Part shown: positions 25,015-36,028 of the stretch, one piece after another
How the letters are laid out: each line of letters starts with the position of its first letter
Position numbering within the stretch: the first letter of the stretch is position 1
Assembly: GCA_963848825.1 (NCBI GenBank)
Contig: CAWKFA010000008.1
Span: 62,001-126,000, forward strand
Direction of reading: 5' to 3'
Length of the DNA stretch: 64,000 nt
From: CAVVSQ01 sp963848825
GTDB lineage: Bacteria > Planctomycetota > Planctomycetia > Gemmatales > Gemmataceae
Position numbers and translations under genes: made by a program
Notes under the pieces: generated by a model
The model's input: the letters and a program-made list of their open reading frames with translations, nothing else
Told to the model about the DNA's origin: nothing
The model's database searches: none

Positions 25015-25512
25015 CTACTTCGGTGAAAAAGGATGTTTGGCGGAGTCCTTTTTGGCGGTGATCTCTTCGATCTTCGGCTCGCCCTTCATGGCGCGGGCGA
25101 TGGAGAGCTTGGTGGCTTCGTAATTGTAGTTGTAAATCTTGGTGTCGTCGGCGGCTTGCCAGTGAATGAAGACGCCGCAAACGATAACCAGGTTTTCCGC
25201 GTCCTTGGCGGGGATGACACCGGCGGCAACGCTATCGGCGACGGCCTTGGCGACGGCGGCCTGGGCGGGCCCAAACATCTGCACCGCTTGCTTGGCGCCC
25301 TTGATGGTGACCTTGGTAATCATGACCGTGGCCGGCTTGCAAATCAGGTTGGGCGTGAGCACCGCCAGCAGGTTGGAATGGCCGGCCTTTTGATTGGCGA
25401 GTGCCGAGGCGAAGGCCATGCCGACCGGGCCGTCCTTGGAACCGATGAGCAGGTCGATGTGCGCGATTTCATTGCCTTCGCCCGCCAGTGCTTCGCCGAT
25501 GTACATGGACAT
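25015..25512 (-). CDS. fae: Formaldehyde-activating enzyme
   Basis: 165 residues. Condenses formaldehyde with H4MPT to methylene-H4MPT. Family hallmarks: EIAHIDLLIGSKDGPVG with the catalytic His, FASALANQKAGHSNLLAVL, and KPATVMITKVTIKGAKQAVQ. The upstream frame extends 27 codons more, but ATG at 25510-25512 has an AGGAGA ribosome site 8 bp before it and gives the standard length. Upstream lies the Hsp70-like gene (143 bp gap); downstream mtdB (22 bp). Fae together with MtdB is strong evidence for H4MPT-dependent C1 metabolism. Confidence 0.95.
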   Translation of the reverse strand: MSMYIGEALAGEGNEIAHIDLLIGSKDGPVGMAFASALANQKAGHSNLLAVLTPNLICKPATVMITKVTIKGAKQAVQMFGPAQAAVAKAVADSVAAGVIPAKDAENLVIVCGVFIHWQAADDTKIYNYNYEATKLSIARAMKGEPKIEEITAKKDSAKHPFSPK

Positions 25513-25655
25513 GATCCGTCTCCTGTGAAAAGGTCCAAAAAAACAAGGTCCTGTCCCGAGGACCTCCAAAACAACAGTCGATTTTGCCGTCAAGGAATGA
25601 GGATAGCCACCAGCGCACGAAGATCAAGTTTTATTTTGCGTAAGCCCGCGCCCCT

Positions 25656-28493
25656 TCACTCGGTCGCAGGCAACAGTCGCAGGCCGATCGGCAGGCCCTC
25701 GCCGAACATCTGCCGTTGCTCGTCCGCCTCGAGTTCGGTTACTTCTTCCACCATGCGTAGCCAATGTTCCGGCACAGTTTGGCCGCGCAAGGCCGTCAGC
25801 ACGCTGGCGCGATGACCATCGTCGATATCGAGAGCACGCTGGCCGGAGCGGCGGGCGAGCTGAGTCAGGCAGAATGCCCAGGCGAGTCGCTCGCTCGAAT
25901 GTCCTGGCTCGAATGCCAGAATGGCCTCGAGCCAGGTTTGTACGACTTCGGGGTGGACAACCGCGTTGAGCGGACCATAGAGAAGCACGCGCGCACCCAG
26001 ACGCGTGAGCGCCCAGAAGCCGTGGGGCGGAACCGGGCTGCGCTTGCATGATTTTAGTACATTCTGGCCGAGCAATTCCTTGCTCTTGACGTCGAGGCGT
26101 TCAAGGGCGGCAGCGGCACGCCACATTTCCGTCAATTCATTGGGGCCGGGCCGGGCGACATTTTTGCCTTTACCCGGGAGGAGCGTGGGGCGCAAGCGAT
26201 TAAGCAGCGTGTTTTGGAGCTGGACATTGAGGCCGCCGGCGACGCGACGCCACATGATCCAGAAGTCGGCGCTGCCCTCGGGTGGCCCCAGTGTGCTTTT
26301 GCCGCTTTTGCCTTGCTGCGGGCTGTGCAAAAGCTTCCAGAGTTGTTCCACGCGGAAGCGATCGAGCGGCGCGCCAAAGCCGGGGCGCAAGCAAAAGCCG
26401 ACCAGGTTGTACCACCTGCCCAGGTGAGCGGGGGACGTACGGCGCTGGTCCGCTACCTCGGCAAGGAAGTCCCAAAGCCGCCGGCATAGACCGGTCGGCC
26501 ATTTATCGCGACCGGCGTCCAGGATGGCTTCCAGTGCCTTGGTCAATTGTTTCGGGTCCCCCTCGGCGCCGGAAATATACGCGGCGCGGATGAGCTTGCC
26601 GGCTTCCTGAACTTGCTCCTCGGGCCAGACATCGACCAGTGCTTTTTCATCCGCCGCGTCGGTCTCCTGGGCCGCTGTTTCGTCAGCCTCCTTGACGATA
26701 TCGCGGACATTGAATTCTAGCCGCCAGCGGTTGTTGCCGTCCTTGGCCACGCAATGCAACTCGAGCGTGCCGATCTCCGTACAGCGGGCGGCGAGCGTGA
26801 CGGGAACATTACGCGTGCCGCTGCGCCGGCCCCCACGCAAGATGGTGTGCAAGGGGGGCAGCTGGCGAAGTTGCGTCGGGGCGATATGCAGGAGGTCGCC
26901 TGGCTTGTCGTCGGCACGCACCGTGGAGGTGTAGAGCGGAAAAAGCACGGGCTGGCCCAGGGCCAATTCCAACTCGGGCTGGGCCAGGGTAATCTCCTGG
27001 CCTTCTTCCAGGCGCTGCGGCACGACGCACAGGACCGTTGTTAGTTTGGACTGGGGGCTGCTGTCCGCCTGGAGGCCGACATAATAGGAGCGGGCAATGC
27101 CGCCGCCAATGCGCCGGCCGCCGGTATGTTTGAGCCAGGCGAAGTGGGCGGCGCCCCAGGCGACCGCGAGGTCCAGGGATGGATTGGTGAGAACGAGGGG
27201 GGCCCAGGGCTCTGCCGGCTTGTCGAACCAGTGACGCAGGACAGTCACTACACGTTCACGCAACAGGGCCGGTTGGAAGACGCCGCCATTAAAGAGAATG
27301 GCGGCCGGACGCAGGTCGCCGGGGCTGCTTTGCTTTTTCAGAAAGGAAGCAAGGTGGCGCGTGACGGCCGGGTCGCTGACATACGGTAAGCCCATCTCGT
27401 GGAGCCCCGCGCGCCCCACGCTGCGGCTCGGCATCCAGGGGTACAATGGGAAAGAAACCATCGACGATTGTTTTCCGCACATCGTCTGGGCCAAGCGTGG
27501 CGGTGAGAGAGCCGCCGATCACCTGTCTGCCGCGGCCCATCACCGTGACGGCAAAGGTCGCGGGCGGATCGGGGCGCAACAAGGTTTCCTTGGCGTGGCG
27601 GCAGGCCTGCGTCAGCATGCCATATTGCGTGGCGTCGAGCCGGCTTGTTCCCGCAGTCGATCCGGGCAGCCTGGTTTCCACGAATTTGGCGAGTGCCAGG
27701 TCCATGTTGTCGCCGCCCAACAGCAAATGCTCGCCGACGGCCTGGCGGACGAAGGCAAGCTCGCCTTCTTGCTCGACCGCCTGGATGAGGCTGAGATCGG
27801 TGGTCCCGCCGCCGACGTCCACGACCAGGCATTGAGCACCGGCCTTGATAAGGGCCGCTTCCTGAGGGGAATGGGCGGCCAGCCAGCAGTAGAACGCGGC
27901 CTGGGGTTCTTCGAGAAGCGTCAGATTTTCCAGGCCGGCCTGCCGGGCCGCATCCACAGTCAGGGTGCGAGCCATGTCGTCAAAGGAGGCGGGCACCGTC
28001 AGCACCACGGCCTGTTGTTCGAGGCGGTGGGCGGCGTTTTTTTCCGCCATCACATGATTCCAGGCCTGCACCAGGTGCCGTAAATAACGTGCCGAAGCTT
28101 CGACGGGCGAAATACGGACGACGTCCGGCGGCGCGGTCCAGGGCAGGAGTGGCGCGGACCGATCGACGCCCGCGTGACAAAGCCAGGATTTGGCGGAGGT
28201 CACGAGCCGGCCGGGAATGCGGCGCCATGGTTCCGTGCGAACTCGCCGACAGCATAGGAACAGCCCGCGTCCCAGGGCAGGGCCGTGGCGCCCGCGGGCA
28301 TGTCGTGTTCGCCGGGAAGATAAAGAAACGACGGCAACAAATCGCGTGGCGCGGTTTCGCCCTGCTTGACGAGCTGAGGGACCTTGAAATGCTCGATACG
28401 CGGTAAGCCATGCCCCCTGGGCGCCTGGAGGTCGATGTAGGCCAGGGCGCTATTGGTTGTGCCCAGGTCGATGCCGATTAGATAGCGAGACAT
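25656..28493 (-). CDS. Hsp70-family (DnaK-like) protein with long C-terminal region (two frame shifts)
   Basis: About 945 residues when joined. N-terminal Hsp70 ATPase: YLIGIDLGTTNSALAYIDL (phosphate 1), CLVVDVGGGTTDLSLIQ (phosphate 2), LLLGGDNMDLALAKFVE, AAILFNGGVFQPALLRERVV (adenosine region). From ~residue 430 on, the sequence is unlike the DnaK substrate domain. It is a large helical region found in a planctomycete/myxobacterial Hsp70 subgroup (I think DUF3731). The frame changes near 28203 and near 27420, in opposite directions, so the total stays in phase. It sits between fae and the divergently read mfnF homologue; a chaperone role for this C1 pathway is only suggested by position. Confidence 0.85.
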
Positions 28494-28616
28494 AAGGTTA
28501 TTGTAGAATTCGCTTCGGCCGACGTCATGGCAACTGTGCTGGTACCAAGGTAGTGCGTGGCAGTGTCACGACTTCGGCTTTGGCACGAACATTAATGTGC
28601 GTCCCGGGGTGCGGCA

Positions 28617-29599
28617 TGGAGGTATTGGGGCTCGACATAGGGGGTGCGAACTTAAAAGCCGCCGATTCACGGGGTAACGGCCGGACGGTCCCTTTCGCCC
28701 TGTGGAAAAATCCGCAAGGCTTGACCGCTGCTCTACGCGCTTTGATTGCTTCGATGCCGCCCCACGATCTTTTGGCGATCACGATGACCGGGGAACTTTG
28801 CGATTGTTTCACGAGTAAGCAGGAGGGGGTGGCGACGATCCTGGCCGGCGTGCGCGATGCCGCGGGCCGAACGCCAGTGCGTGTCTGGACGACGTATGGT
28901 CGCTTTATAACGCTTGAGGAGGCCGCCCACGAGACGCTGCGCGTCGCCGCCGCGAACTGGCTGGCGGCGGCAACGCTGGCGGGCACCTATGCGGCCGATG
29001 GACGAGGTCTGTTTTTGGATATCGGTTCGACAACCACCGACATTGTTGAGCTCTGGAACCACAGGCCGGTAGCCACGGGCTGGACGGACGTCGAACGATT
29101 GCGGTTGGGCGAGCTGATTTACACGGGTGCGCGCCGCACCCCGGTTTGCGCCTTGCTGGGGTTCCAGGTGGCCGCGGAGTTGTTCGCGACGACCCTGGAC
29201 GTCTATCTGGCCCTGGGGCTCAGCGCCGAAGACGAGGAAGACTGCAACACCGCCGACGGGCGCCCGGCCACCAAGTCGTGCGCGCATTTGAGGTTGGCAC
29301 GTATGCTGGGCGGTGATGGCGACAGCGTGAGCGAGGTGCAAACCTTGCAGTTAGCGCACGAAGCCAGCGAACGGCAGACGGCATATCTTGTCGGCGCAGC
29401 CCGACGCATTATGGAGCGCATGGCGGAATCTCCCCAATCACTCGTTATCTCGGGAAGCGGCGAGTTTCTGGCCCGAAAGGTCGCCGCCCGGCTGAACGTG
29501 CCGACCGTGTCGCTGGCGGAAAGTCTGGGCTGCCATCTCTCCGAAGCCGTCTGTGCCTATGCGGTGGCATGCCTTGCTAAAGAACAAAGCCCCCAATAA
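28617..29599 (+). CDS. mfnF: Hydantoinase/oxoprolinase-like H4MPT-linked protein, MfnF homologue
   Basis: About 327 residues from MEVLGLDIGGANLKAADSRG; the frame extends 64 bp further upstream but the ASKHA fold begins here. ASKHA-type motifs: GLDIGGANLKAA (phosphate 1), LFLDIGSTTTDIVELW (phosphate 2), SLVISGSGEFLARKVA (adenosine). This class is annotated as 'H4MPT-linked C1 transfer pathway protein'. In methanogens MfnF joins the furan diphosphate to gamma-glutamyl-tyramine in methanofuran synthesis. Here it would serve a methanofuran-like carrier (methylofuran). It is divergent from the Hsp70 gene and is followed by an MfnE-like kinase. Confidence 0.8.
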
Positions 29600-29651
29600 T
29601 GCTGTGTCATTTGCGCCTGTCGATGTTTACGGCGTCCCACGGGTGGACCAG

Positions 29652-30236
29652 ATGACTACATATTTTCGTTCGGTGATTAAGGTTGGCGGCAGCCTTTTCG
29701 ATCTGCCGGGGTTGGCGGGATGCTTACGCGGCGTGATGCGCGGCTATGCGGACGCGATTCTTTTTCCGGGCGGCGGCCGGACGACGGACGTAATCCGCGA
29801 TCTCGATAGATACCACTTCTTGGGTGAAGAAAAGTCGCATTGGCTGGCGCTGCGAGCGTTGACGCTCAATGCCTACTTTCTGCAAACACTGCTGCCCGAG
29901 CTCCCCGTGGTGACGAGTTGGCCCGCAGGTCGGACGGCTGCCATTCTGGACCCCTTCCCGCTCGTGCTTGCCGATGACGGGGATGCCGGGCATTTGCCGC
30001 ATTGTTGGGACGTGACCAGCGATTCCCTGGCGGCGCGAGCGGCTCAACTGCTGGGAGCGCAAGAACTCGTGCTTCTCAAGTCCGTGGAACCTACCGTGCC
30101 AGGTGCTGATTTCGTTGATCCCTTTTTCTCGACAATCGTCGAGCGTTCGCCTGCTTTGCAAGTCCGCGTCATCAATTTACGTGACCGTGCCGCTACGAAC
30201 ATAAAGGGGCCGCCAGCAGATCGATTAAATGCCTGA
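29652..30236 (+). CDS. mfnE: Amino-acid-kinase-fold protein, MfnE homologue
   Basis: 194 residues from MTTYFRSVIKVGGSLFDLPG; an upstream ATG at 29553 would overlap mfnF by 47 bp and adds unlike sequence. Kinase signatures: VIKVGGSLFD (phosphate loop), AILFPGGGRTTDVIRDL, and late LGAQELVLLKSVEPTVPG. This is the short 'H4MPT pathway' branch of the uridylate/aspartate-kinase family. In methanogens MfnE phosphorylates aminomethylfuran methyl phosphate to the diphosphate used by MfnF, which makes the order mfnF-mfnE sensible. Its 3' end overlaps the convergent mfnB by 44 bp. Confidence 0.78.
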   Translation: MTTYFRSVIKVGGSLFDLPGLAGCLRGVMRGYADAILFPGGGRTTDVIRDLDRYHFLGEEKSHWLALRALTLNAYFLQTLLPELPVVTSWPAGRTAAILDPFPLVLADDGDAGHLPHCWDVTSDSLAARAAQLLGAQELVLLKSVEPTVPGADFVDPFFSTIVERSPALQVRVINLRDRAATNIKGPPADRLNA

Positions 30237-30956
30237 TGCACCGCGCCTCGATCGCCGCGGAACGGTTGCCATCGGCGCAGACGGCGCCGCGCACCGCGAA
30301 CCAGTCGGGTTCGGCACTGCGCAGCTCTTCAATCTCCGCCAGGCCGAGCGACCCCGCCAGTGCTATTCGTACTCCGGCAGCGCGGCATTGGTTGCAAAGC
30401 GCCCCACTTCGTGTGCCGGCAGCCAATCAAGCAGAGTAGGACGACAATTTTTTTTGAGCGTGCCAGCTTCTTTGCAGCACGTATCGATTAGCAGCACGCT
30501 GCCCGGCTGCCGGCAGGCCAGGGCGACAACTTCGACAAGATCGGGGGCCCGGGCACATTGCCAGTCGGCGTAGGCGACAAGTACGGTTCGCGGATTGCCG
30601 CCCAACGTAAGTTCGGCGCCCATCTTTTCTTGCCAGTCCGTGCCCGTGCAGCCAGCCAAGCCCCATTTAACGAACGCCAGCCGCGGGTCTCTGATGGCTG
30701 GAGCGCCCTCGACCCACTCTCCAAGTGCGGCGCTCACGGGACAGCGTGTGTCAATGAAATGCAGTACGGCCTCGATAGTAGCCTGGTCCGCGCGACCCAG
30801 GGAACCATGGTCGGGCTCCTTGACATCGATCAGTTGGGCCCCGCCGTCCAGGGCTGTCGCTGCCTCGGTGACAGAACGGACGCTTACGAGCAATTCAGGG
30901 GCCTTGGGGCCGGAGTGCGCCACGGACGTCTTGCAGTCGAGTAAGGAGGGCATCAT
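30193..30956 (-). CDS. mfnB: (5-formylfuran-3-yl)methyl phosphate synthase, MfnB homologue (one frame shift)
   Basis: About 254 residues when joined. MfnB condenses two glyceraldehyde-3-phosphates to the furan precursor of methanofuran. TIM-barrel with QLIDVKEPDHGSLGRA, where the Lys is the Schiff-base residue; also LAFVKWGLAGC, VLLIDTCCKEAGTL and, after the break, AAGVRIALAGSLGLAEIEEL. The frame changes near 30372; one indel gives continuous EVGRFATQCRAAGVR. Convergent with the MfnE homologue. Together with fae and mtdB it indicates that this bacterium makes its own furan carrier. MfnA, MfnC and MfnD are not in this window. Confidence 0.85.
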
Positions 30957-31140
30957 GTTGAGGCAAGTTTAGGAGACAAGGACCATCAAGGCTGGTTTTC
31001 CCATAACATCCTCCGGACGCACGGACTTTCAGGCACTTTGGGGGTTCTTGTTGAGCGTGGAATTATTTGCGACGTCCTTATCTAAGAGCTAAGTTATTAT
31101 TGTGATAGCGCACTGATAGTGTCCATATATACAGTGAGTT

Positions 31141-34100
31141 ATGTCGGTCATCAAAATCGAACCCAATGCGGAACCGATTCCTGGCTACCGCCTGATTGAG
31201 CGGTTAGGCGGGGGTGGGTTTGGTGAGGTATGGAAGGCCGAGGCGCCCGGCGGCCTCTTGAAGGCGATCAAGTTCGTCTATGGCGACTTGTTTGCCGCCG
31301 ATAGCGAAGACGGCTCGCGCGGAGCAGGAACTCAAAGCCATCCGCAGGGTTACGTCCGTTCGCCACGCTTATATCCTGTCGATCGAACGCCTGGACATCA
31401 TTGACGGGCAGCTAATCATCGTAACCGAGCTGGCTGACCGTACGCTGTGGGACCGCTTCCGTGAATGCCAGAAGGATGGCTGGCCGGGCATACCGCGCGA
31501 GGAACTTCTCGCTTATATGGAGGAAACGGCGGAAGCTCTCGATTTCATGAACGAGCAGTACCAGCTGCAGCACCTGGACATCAAGCCGCAGAACCTGTTC
31601 CTGGTCCATAATCATATCAAGGTAGCGGACTTTGGCCTGGCCAAGGATATGGGTGACAAGGCGGCAGCCACCATCACCGGTGGCGTCACGCCGGTTTATG
31701 CCGCCCCCGAAACATTTGACGGGTGGCTTAGCCATTTCAGCGATCAATATAGCCTTGCCATCGTTTATCAGGAAATACTGACAGGCATACGTCCATTTAC
31801 GGGCAGTACCATGCGGCAACTGGTGCTGCAACACCTGCAGATGGCGCCCGATTTGTCGTCCCTACCGGTCGCGGACCGCCCCATCATCGGCCGCGCCTTG
31901 AATAAAAATCATGAAGAGCGCTTTCCAAGCTGCCATGAGCTGGTCAGGCGCCTGCGCGCGGCGACTGGCTCGAGCGGCGCTCCTCCCTTGCCGACTCCCG
32001 CTGCCGTCAAGCCAGCGCCGGCGCCGGTCAACTCGCCTGAGCCGAGTGCAAACGATGCAGGCGACGATTCTCAGGTGACGCATGGCGCAGCGCGGACCGA
32101 AGCCGGGCAGGCCCGCCGCCATCTCCGAAATGCAGGAGAAGACGCCCAGCCTCGAGAACCGGCCCCAGGTACTGCCGCCGCGGCCAGGGACAGCGAAAGT
32201 AAAAGTGGAGGACTCCTCCGCGAATGCCGAGGCGACGGGCGGGACAATCCAGACGGCCGCCCTTGGTCACCGGACAGGCATGCTGATTGGGGGGCCTCGA
32301 CCCGACAAGGAACTAGAGCCTGGCAAGGGCATCTTGCAGCCGGCGCTGGTGCTGGGCCTGGGGAGCCTTGGCATCAGCACACTGCGCCAGTTGCGTAAGC
32401 TCGTGACGCAGGAGTTTGGCCATGCCGATTCCTTGCCGCACGTTCGCTTTCTGGGCGTCGACACCGATCCGGACACCATTCAAGCAGCAGGGCACGGCGA
32501 TCCCGAGTCGATTTTGCGGACGTATGAAATGTTGTTGGCGAAGCTTCAGCGCCCGAGCCACTATCTGAAGCCGCGCGACGGCAAGCCGACGCCCGACTCC
32601 TGGATTAGCTCGAAGATTCTGTTTCGCATACCGCGCCAACCCAATGGAGCGGGCCTGCGTCCGTTCGGGCGACTGGCGTTCGTCGACAATTATCGATTGA
32701 TTTCCCGGCGCCTTGAAGGGGAGTTGCAAAGTTGCATGCCGAGGACACGTTACATGAAATGGCGGGGCAAACCGACCTCGGTCTGCGCTCCAAGACCCCA
32801 CGTGTTTACGTGGTGGCCGCCCTGGGGGGCGCCTCGGGCGGTGCCATGTTCATCGATGCCGCCTATGTCTTACGGCAACTTCTCCGCAAACAAGGTTTTC
32901 CCAAGGCGGAGATCGTCGGCATCCTCTTGCTCCCCAACCCGGGGCCCGAAGCGCAGCGTTCGGGTGCGCTGGCCAACGCCTATGCCGCACTCACTGAGCT
33001 TAATTACTATTCCACCGGTCAGATGTTCACGGCACGGTTCGAAGCCACCGAAGCCCAGGGCGGGGCCCGTTCGTTCACGGAGGCGGGGCCTCCCTTTCAG
33101 CGCTGCATCATGCTCAACTTGCCGGAGCGTGCTTCCTCGGTGGACCAATCGGAGGAAGTGATTGCCCAGGCTGCGCAGTTCCTTTATCGCGACCTGGCGA
33201 CCGTACTCGGACCAGCTCTCGATGAGGCGCGAAGGCCTTTCCAGCAGGTCTACCACATGGTGGGCCAGGCAACCTACCAAACATTTGGCTGCTATCGACT
33301 GACCTGGCCGCGACGGCGACTCCTGCAACAATCGGCGCACAATCTGTGCAAGCGGCTGGTTGAACGTTGGATGTCCAAGGACGCGCGGGCCGTCAGCGAA
33401 GAAGTGCGTCAGTGGTCTCTGGAACAGTGGGAAGCGCTCGGGATGCGTCCGGAAAACCTGATCGCCGCCCATCAAGAGCGCACCGAAGAGCTATTGGGAC
33501 AACCTCCCGACCGAATGTTTCAGACGATCATCAATTCGTTAACCAGTATTTTTGCCAAGGGAAAAGGGCGTCCGGTAAACCCCACCGAATTGAACCTCGG
33601 GCCGGTCGTTCAGGTCATGGACCAACTGGAAAAGCTCCTGGGCATTCCCGACGAATGCAAGCTCCCAGGGCTACAAGCGCCAGAGCCGGGGACCGTGGAA
33701 AGGGCACTGGCCGACGCCTCGGAGGGTATCGCCGATGACTGCGAACAGCGCTTGATCGAGGTGATCGTCCGGCTCATTGAACAGCCGGCTTATCGATTGG
33801 CTGGCGCTGAGGAAGCGCTACGTCAGTTCTGCTTGACGATCGAGCAAACGCTGCAAACGCAAGAACCGCTGGCAAAGGAATTGCACGATCGTTCGGTGCT
33901 GGTTTACCAGCGCATCCAGGTGCTTTTGGAAACGCCTCCCGTGCTCGAAGAGACCCGCACCACGTCCTTGTGGAAGTTCGGTCGCCGCAACGGCTCGGAG
34001 AAGGGCAATACCGTGGAGGAGCTGCTGGAGCTCCTGAAGGCTTATGCCAAGTGCCGCTTGCAGAGCTTGACCTTGTTTCACGTCAACCGCCTCTATGTAT

Positions 34101-34877
34101 GCTTGCGTGGACACATGTCGGACCAGATTCGGGAAGTCGGTTTTTGCCGGCAGCGCCTGGGCGAGCTGGGCGGTCTTCTCGCACCGCCCAAGGAAACCGT
34201 CCCACCTGTATCCGGCCGCACTTCCGCCGATGAACTGTATCTTTTGCCCGAGGGGTGCAGCACCGTGGACCAGGCCATCGCGGCGCTCGACAAGCAGATC
34301 GCGCCGAGCAGTTGATGGAATTCGATGCGCAGGTCCAGACACTTGTGCAAAAGGATTTTGCGCGCTCGTTCACGTCTGCACTGGCCCATCCCATGCAGTT
34401 AAAACACTGGCGCCGGCGATGTTGCGCAGTGCCGAGGATTACCTGAGCCCGCTTTTGCACGGGGCCAGCGTGGCCGACCTGTTTATCACGCAAAAGGCCG
34501 GTCCCGATGCCGATCCAAGTGACGAATTACTAGAGGCCTATGACGAAGCGGCGCCCGAGCTCGGCAAGGCCAGCGGCGGCAAGGAATTATGCGTCGTGGT
34601 GATGCCCAAGGATGAACCTGGCGCTGCACTCGAGACTGCGATCGCGAAAATCCTTCCTGGTGCCAAGGTAGTTAAGTCCGAACGCAGCGACGAGATCGTT
34701 TTCTATCGTGAGCAACTGGAATTGATTGGCGCCGACCTGGAACAGCTTGGTCCTTGTGCGCAAGAGGCCTACCAGCAGCGCCAGACACAGGACCCGGGAA
34801 CTTTGCACTGCCGCGAAGATATCCATGAATGGCAAACGACCCCGACGCCATGTGGTTCGGCATCCCGAGGCCGTTAA
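31141..34877 (+). CDS. Ser/Thr protein kinase fused to tubulin/FtsZ-like (Tubulin_2) domain, several frame shifts
   Basis: About 1245 residues if read as one gene. Residues 1-275 form a Hanks-type kinase: RLGGGGFGEVWKAE (P-loop), KAIKFV (VAIK Lys), LQHLDIKPQNLFLV (catalytic loop, with Leu in place of the HRD Arg), VADFGLAKDMG (DFG). After a Pro/Ala-rich linker a tubulin-like part begins: LQPALVLGLGSLGISTLRQL (Rossmann T1), VRFLGVDTDPDTIQ, then VVAALGGASGGAMFIDAAYV, which fits the GGGTGSG-type nucleotide signature. A long helical C-terminus follows. The frame changes near 31317, 32090-32110, 32735, 34312 and 34400. An alternative is two genes, with the tubulin ORF starting at ATG 32082 just after an in-frame TGA; but the kinase frame has no stop nearby, which favours fusion. 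Role unknown; possibly kinase-controlled polymer. Confidence 0.7.
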
Positions 34878-34902
34878 CCAGCGGATATTTTGAGGGGTAT
34901 CG

Positions 34903-35861
34903 ATGCAAATCTCCTACGCCGCCACGCTGGACGATGTGCGCCTCGCCGCGCGGCGTATCTCGGGCCTGGCGAATATCACGCCGGTGATGACCTGTTCCTT
35001 CCTGGACCGCCTGGCTGGCCGGTCCCTTTTTTTTAAATGTGAGCAGTGGCAAAAAGTTGGGGCCTTCAAGTTTCGCGGCGCTTGCAATGCTGTGCGGAAA
35101 CTTGAGCCGGAACAGGCGGCGCACGGCGTCATTACCCATAGCTCCGGGAATCATGCGCAAGCGCTGCGCTTGCCGCCCAGTTACGGGGCATCCCCGCACA
35201 CATTATCATGCCAACGAACGCTGCGCCCGTGAAGCGCCGTGCCGTCGAAGAATATGGCGGTCAGGTCGTGAACTGCGAACCGACGCTCCAGGCTCGCGAA
35301 ACCGTGACGGCGGTGGTGCAGGCTCAGACAGGGGCAACGTTGATCCCGCCCTATAACCATCCCGACGTGATCGCCGGTCAAGGCACGGCCACCCTCGAAT
35401 TTATGGAGCAGGTCGCCAACCTTGACGCGCTCGTGGTGCCTGTTGGGGGTGGGGGCTTGCTGGCCGGCACCTGCATCGCCGCCAAGGGCCTAAAGCCGAC
35501 ACTACGCATCTTCGCCGCCGAACCCTCGGGTGCCGATGATGCCGCCCAATCGAAGGCCGCGGGGGCCCTGGTCCCACAAACCAGCCCCAATACCATCGCC
35601 GACGGCCTGCGCACCAGTCTCGGCGAGCTTACCTGGCCGTTGCTGCGCGATTGCGTCGAAAGAGTGATCACGGTTACCGAAGAGGAGATTATCGCTGCCC
35701 TACGCTTGAGTTGGGAACGCGCCAAGCTGCTTATCGAACCCAGTGCAGCGGTGGCCGTGGCGGCAGTGTTGACTGCGGACTTTCGACAAATGCCCGGCCT
35801 GGGGCGTGTCGGCGTCCTCTTGAGTGGGGGCAACGTGAGCCTGGACCAGCTTCAGTTTTGA
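34903..35861 (+). CDS. Threonine/serine dehydratase, PLP-dependent (one frame shift)
   Basis: About 319 residues when joined, the short form without an ACT domain. Fold-type II PLP enzyme: KVGAFKFRGACNAV carries the PLP Lys, THSSGNHAQAL binds the cofactor phosphate neighbourhood, VVPVGGGGLLAGTC is the glycine loop. Catabolic threonine dehydratase, serine dehydratase and serine racemase all share these motifs; I cannot choose between them. The frame changes near 35172 (ALALAAQLRGIPAHIIMP is restored by one base). Starts 25 bp after the kinase/tubulin gene. Confidence 0.87.
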
Positions 35862-36028
35862 ACGATCATTTTTGCCGGGTAACCTGGCGCCCGCAGTTCA
35901 TAGTTTCTCATTGAGAAGGCCAACTCTCCGTCATTTCCGGCATTTTTCGCCAAGTTGCCTTGCCTTTCATTTTTTTGAAGGGAAAATAGTCATCTACCCC
36001 CGGCACTTCTTCAAGTTTATGGTGGTTC

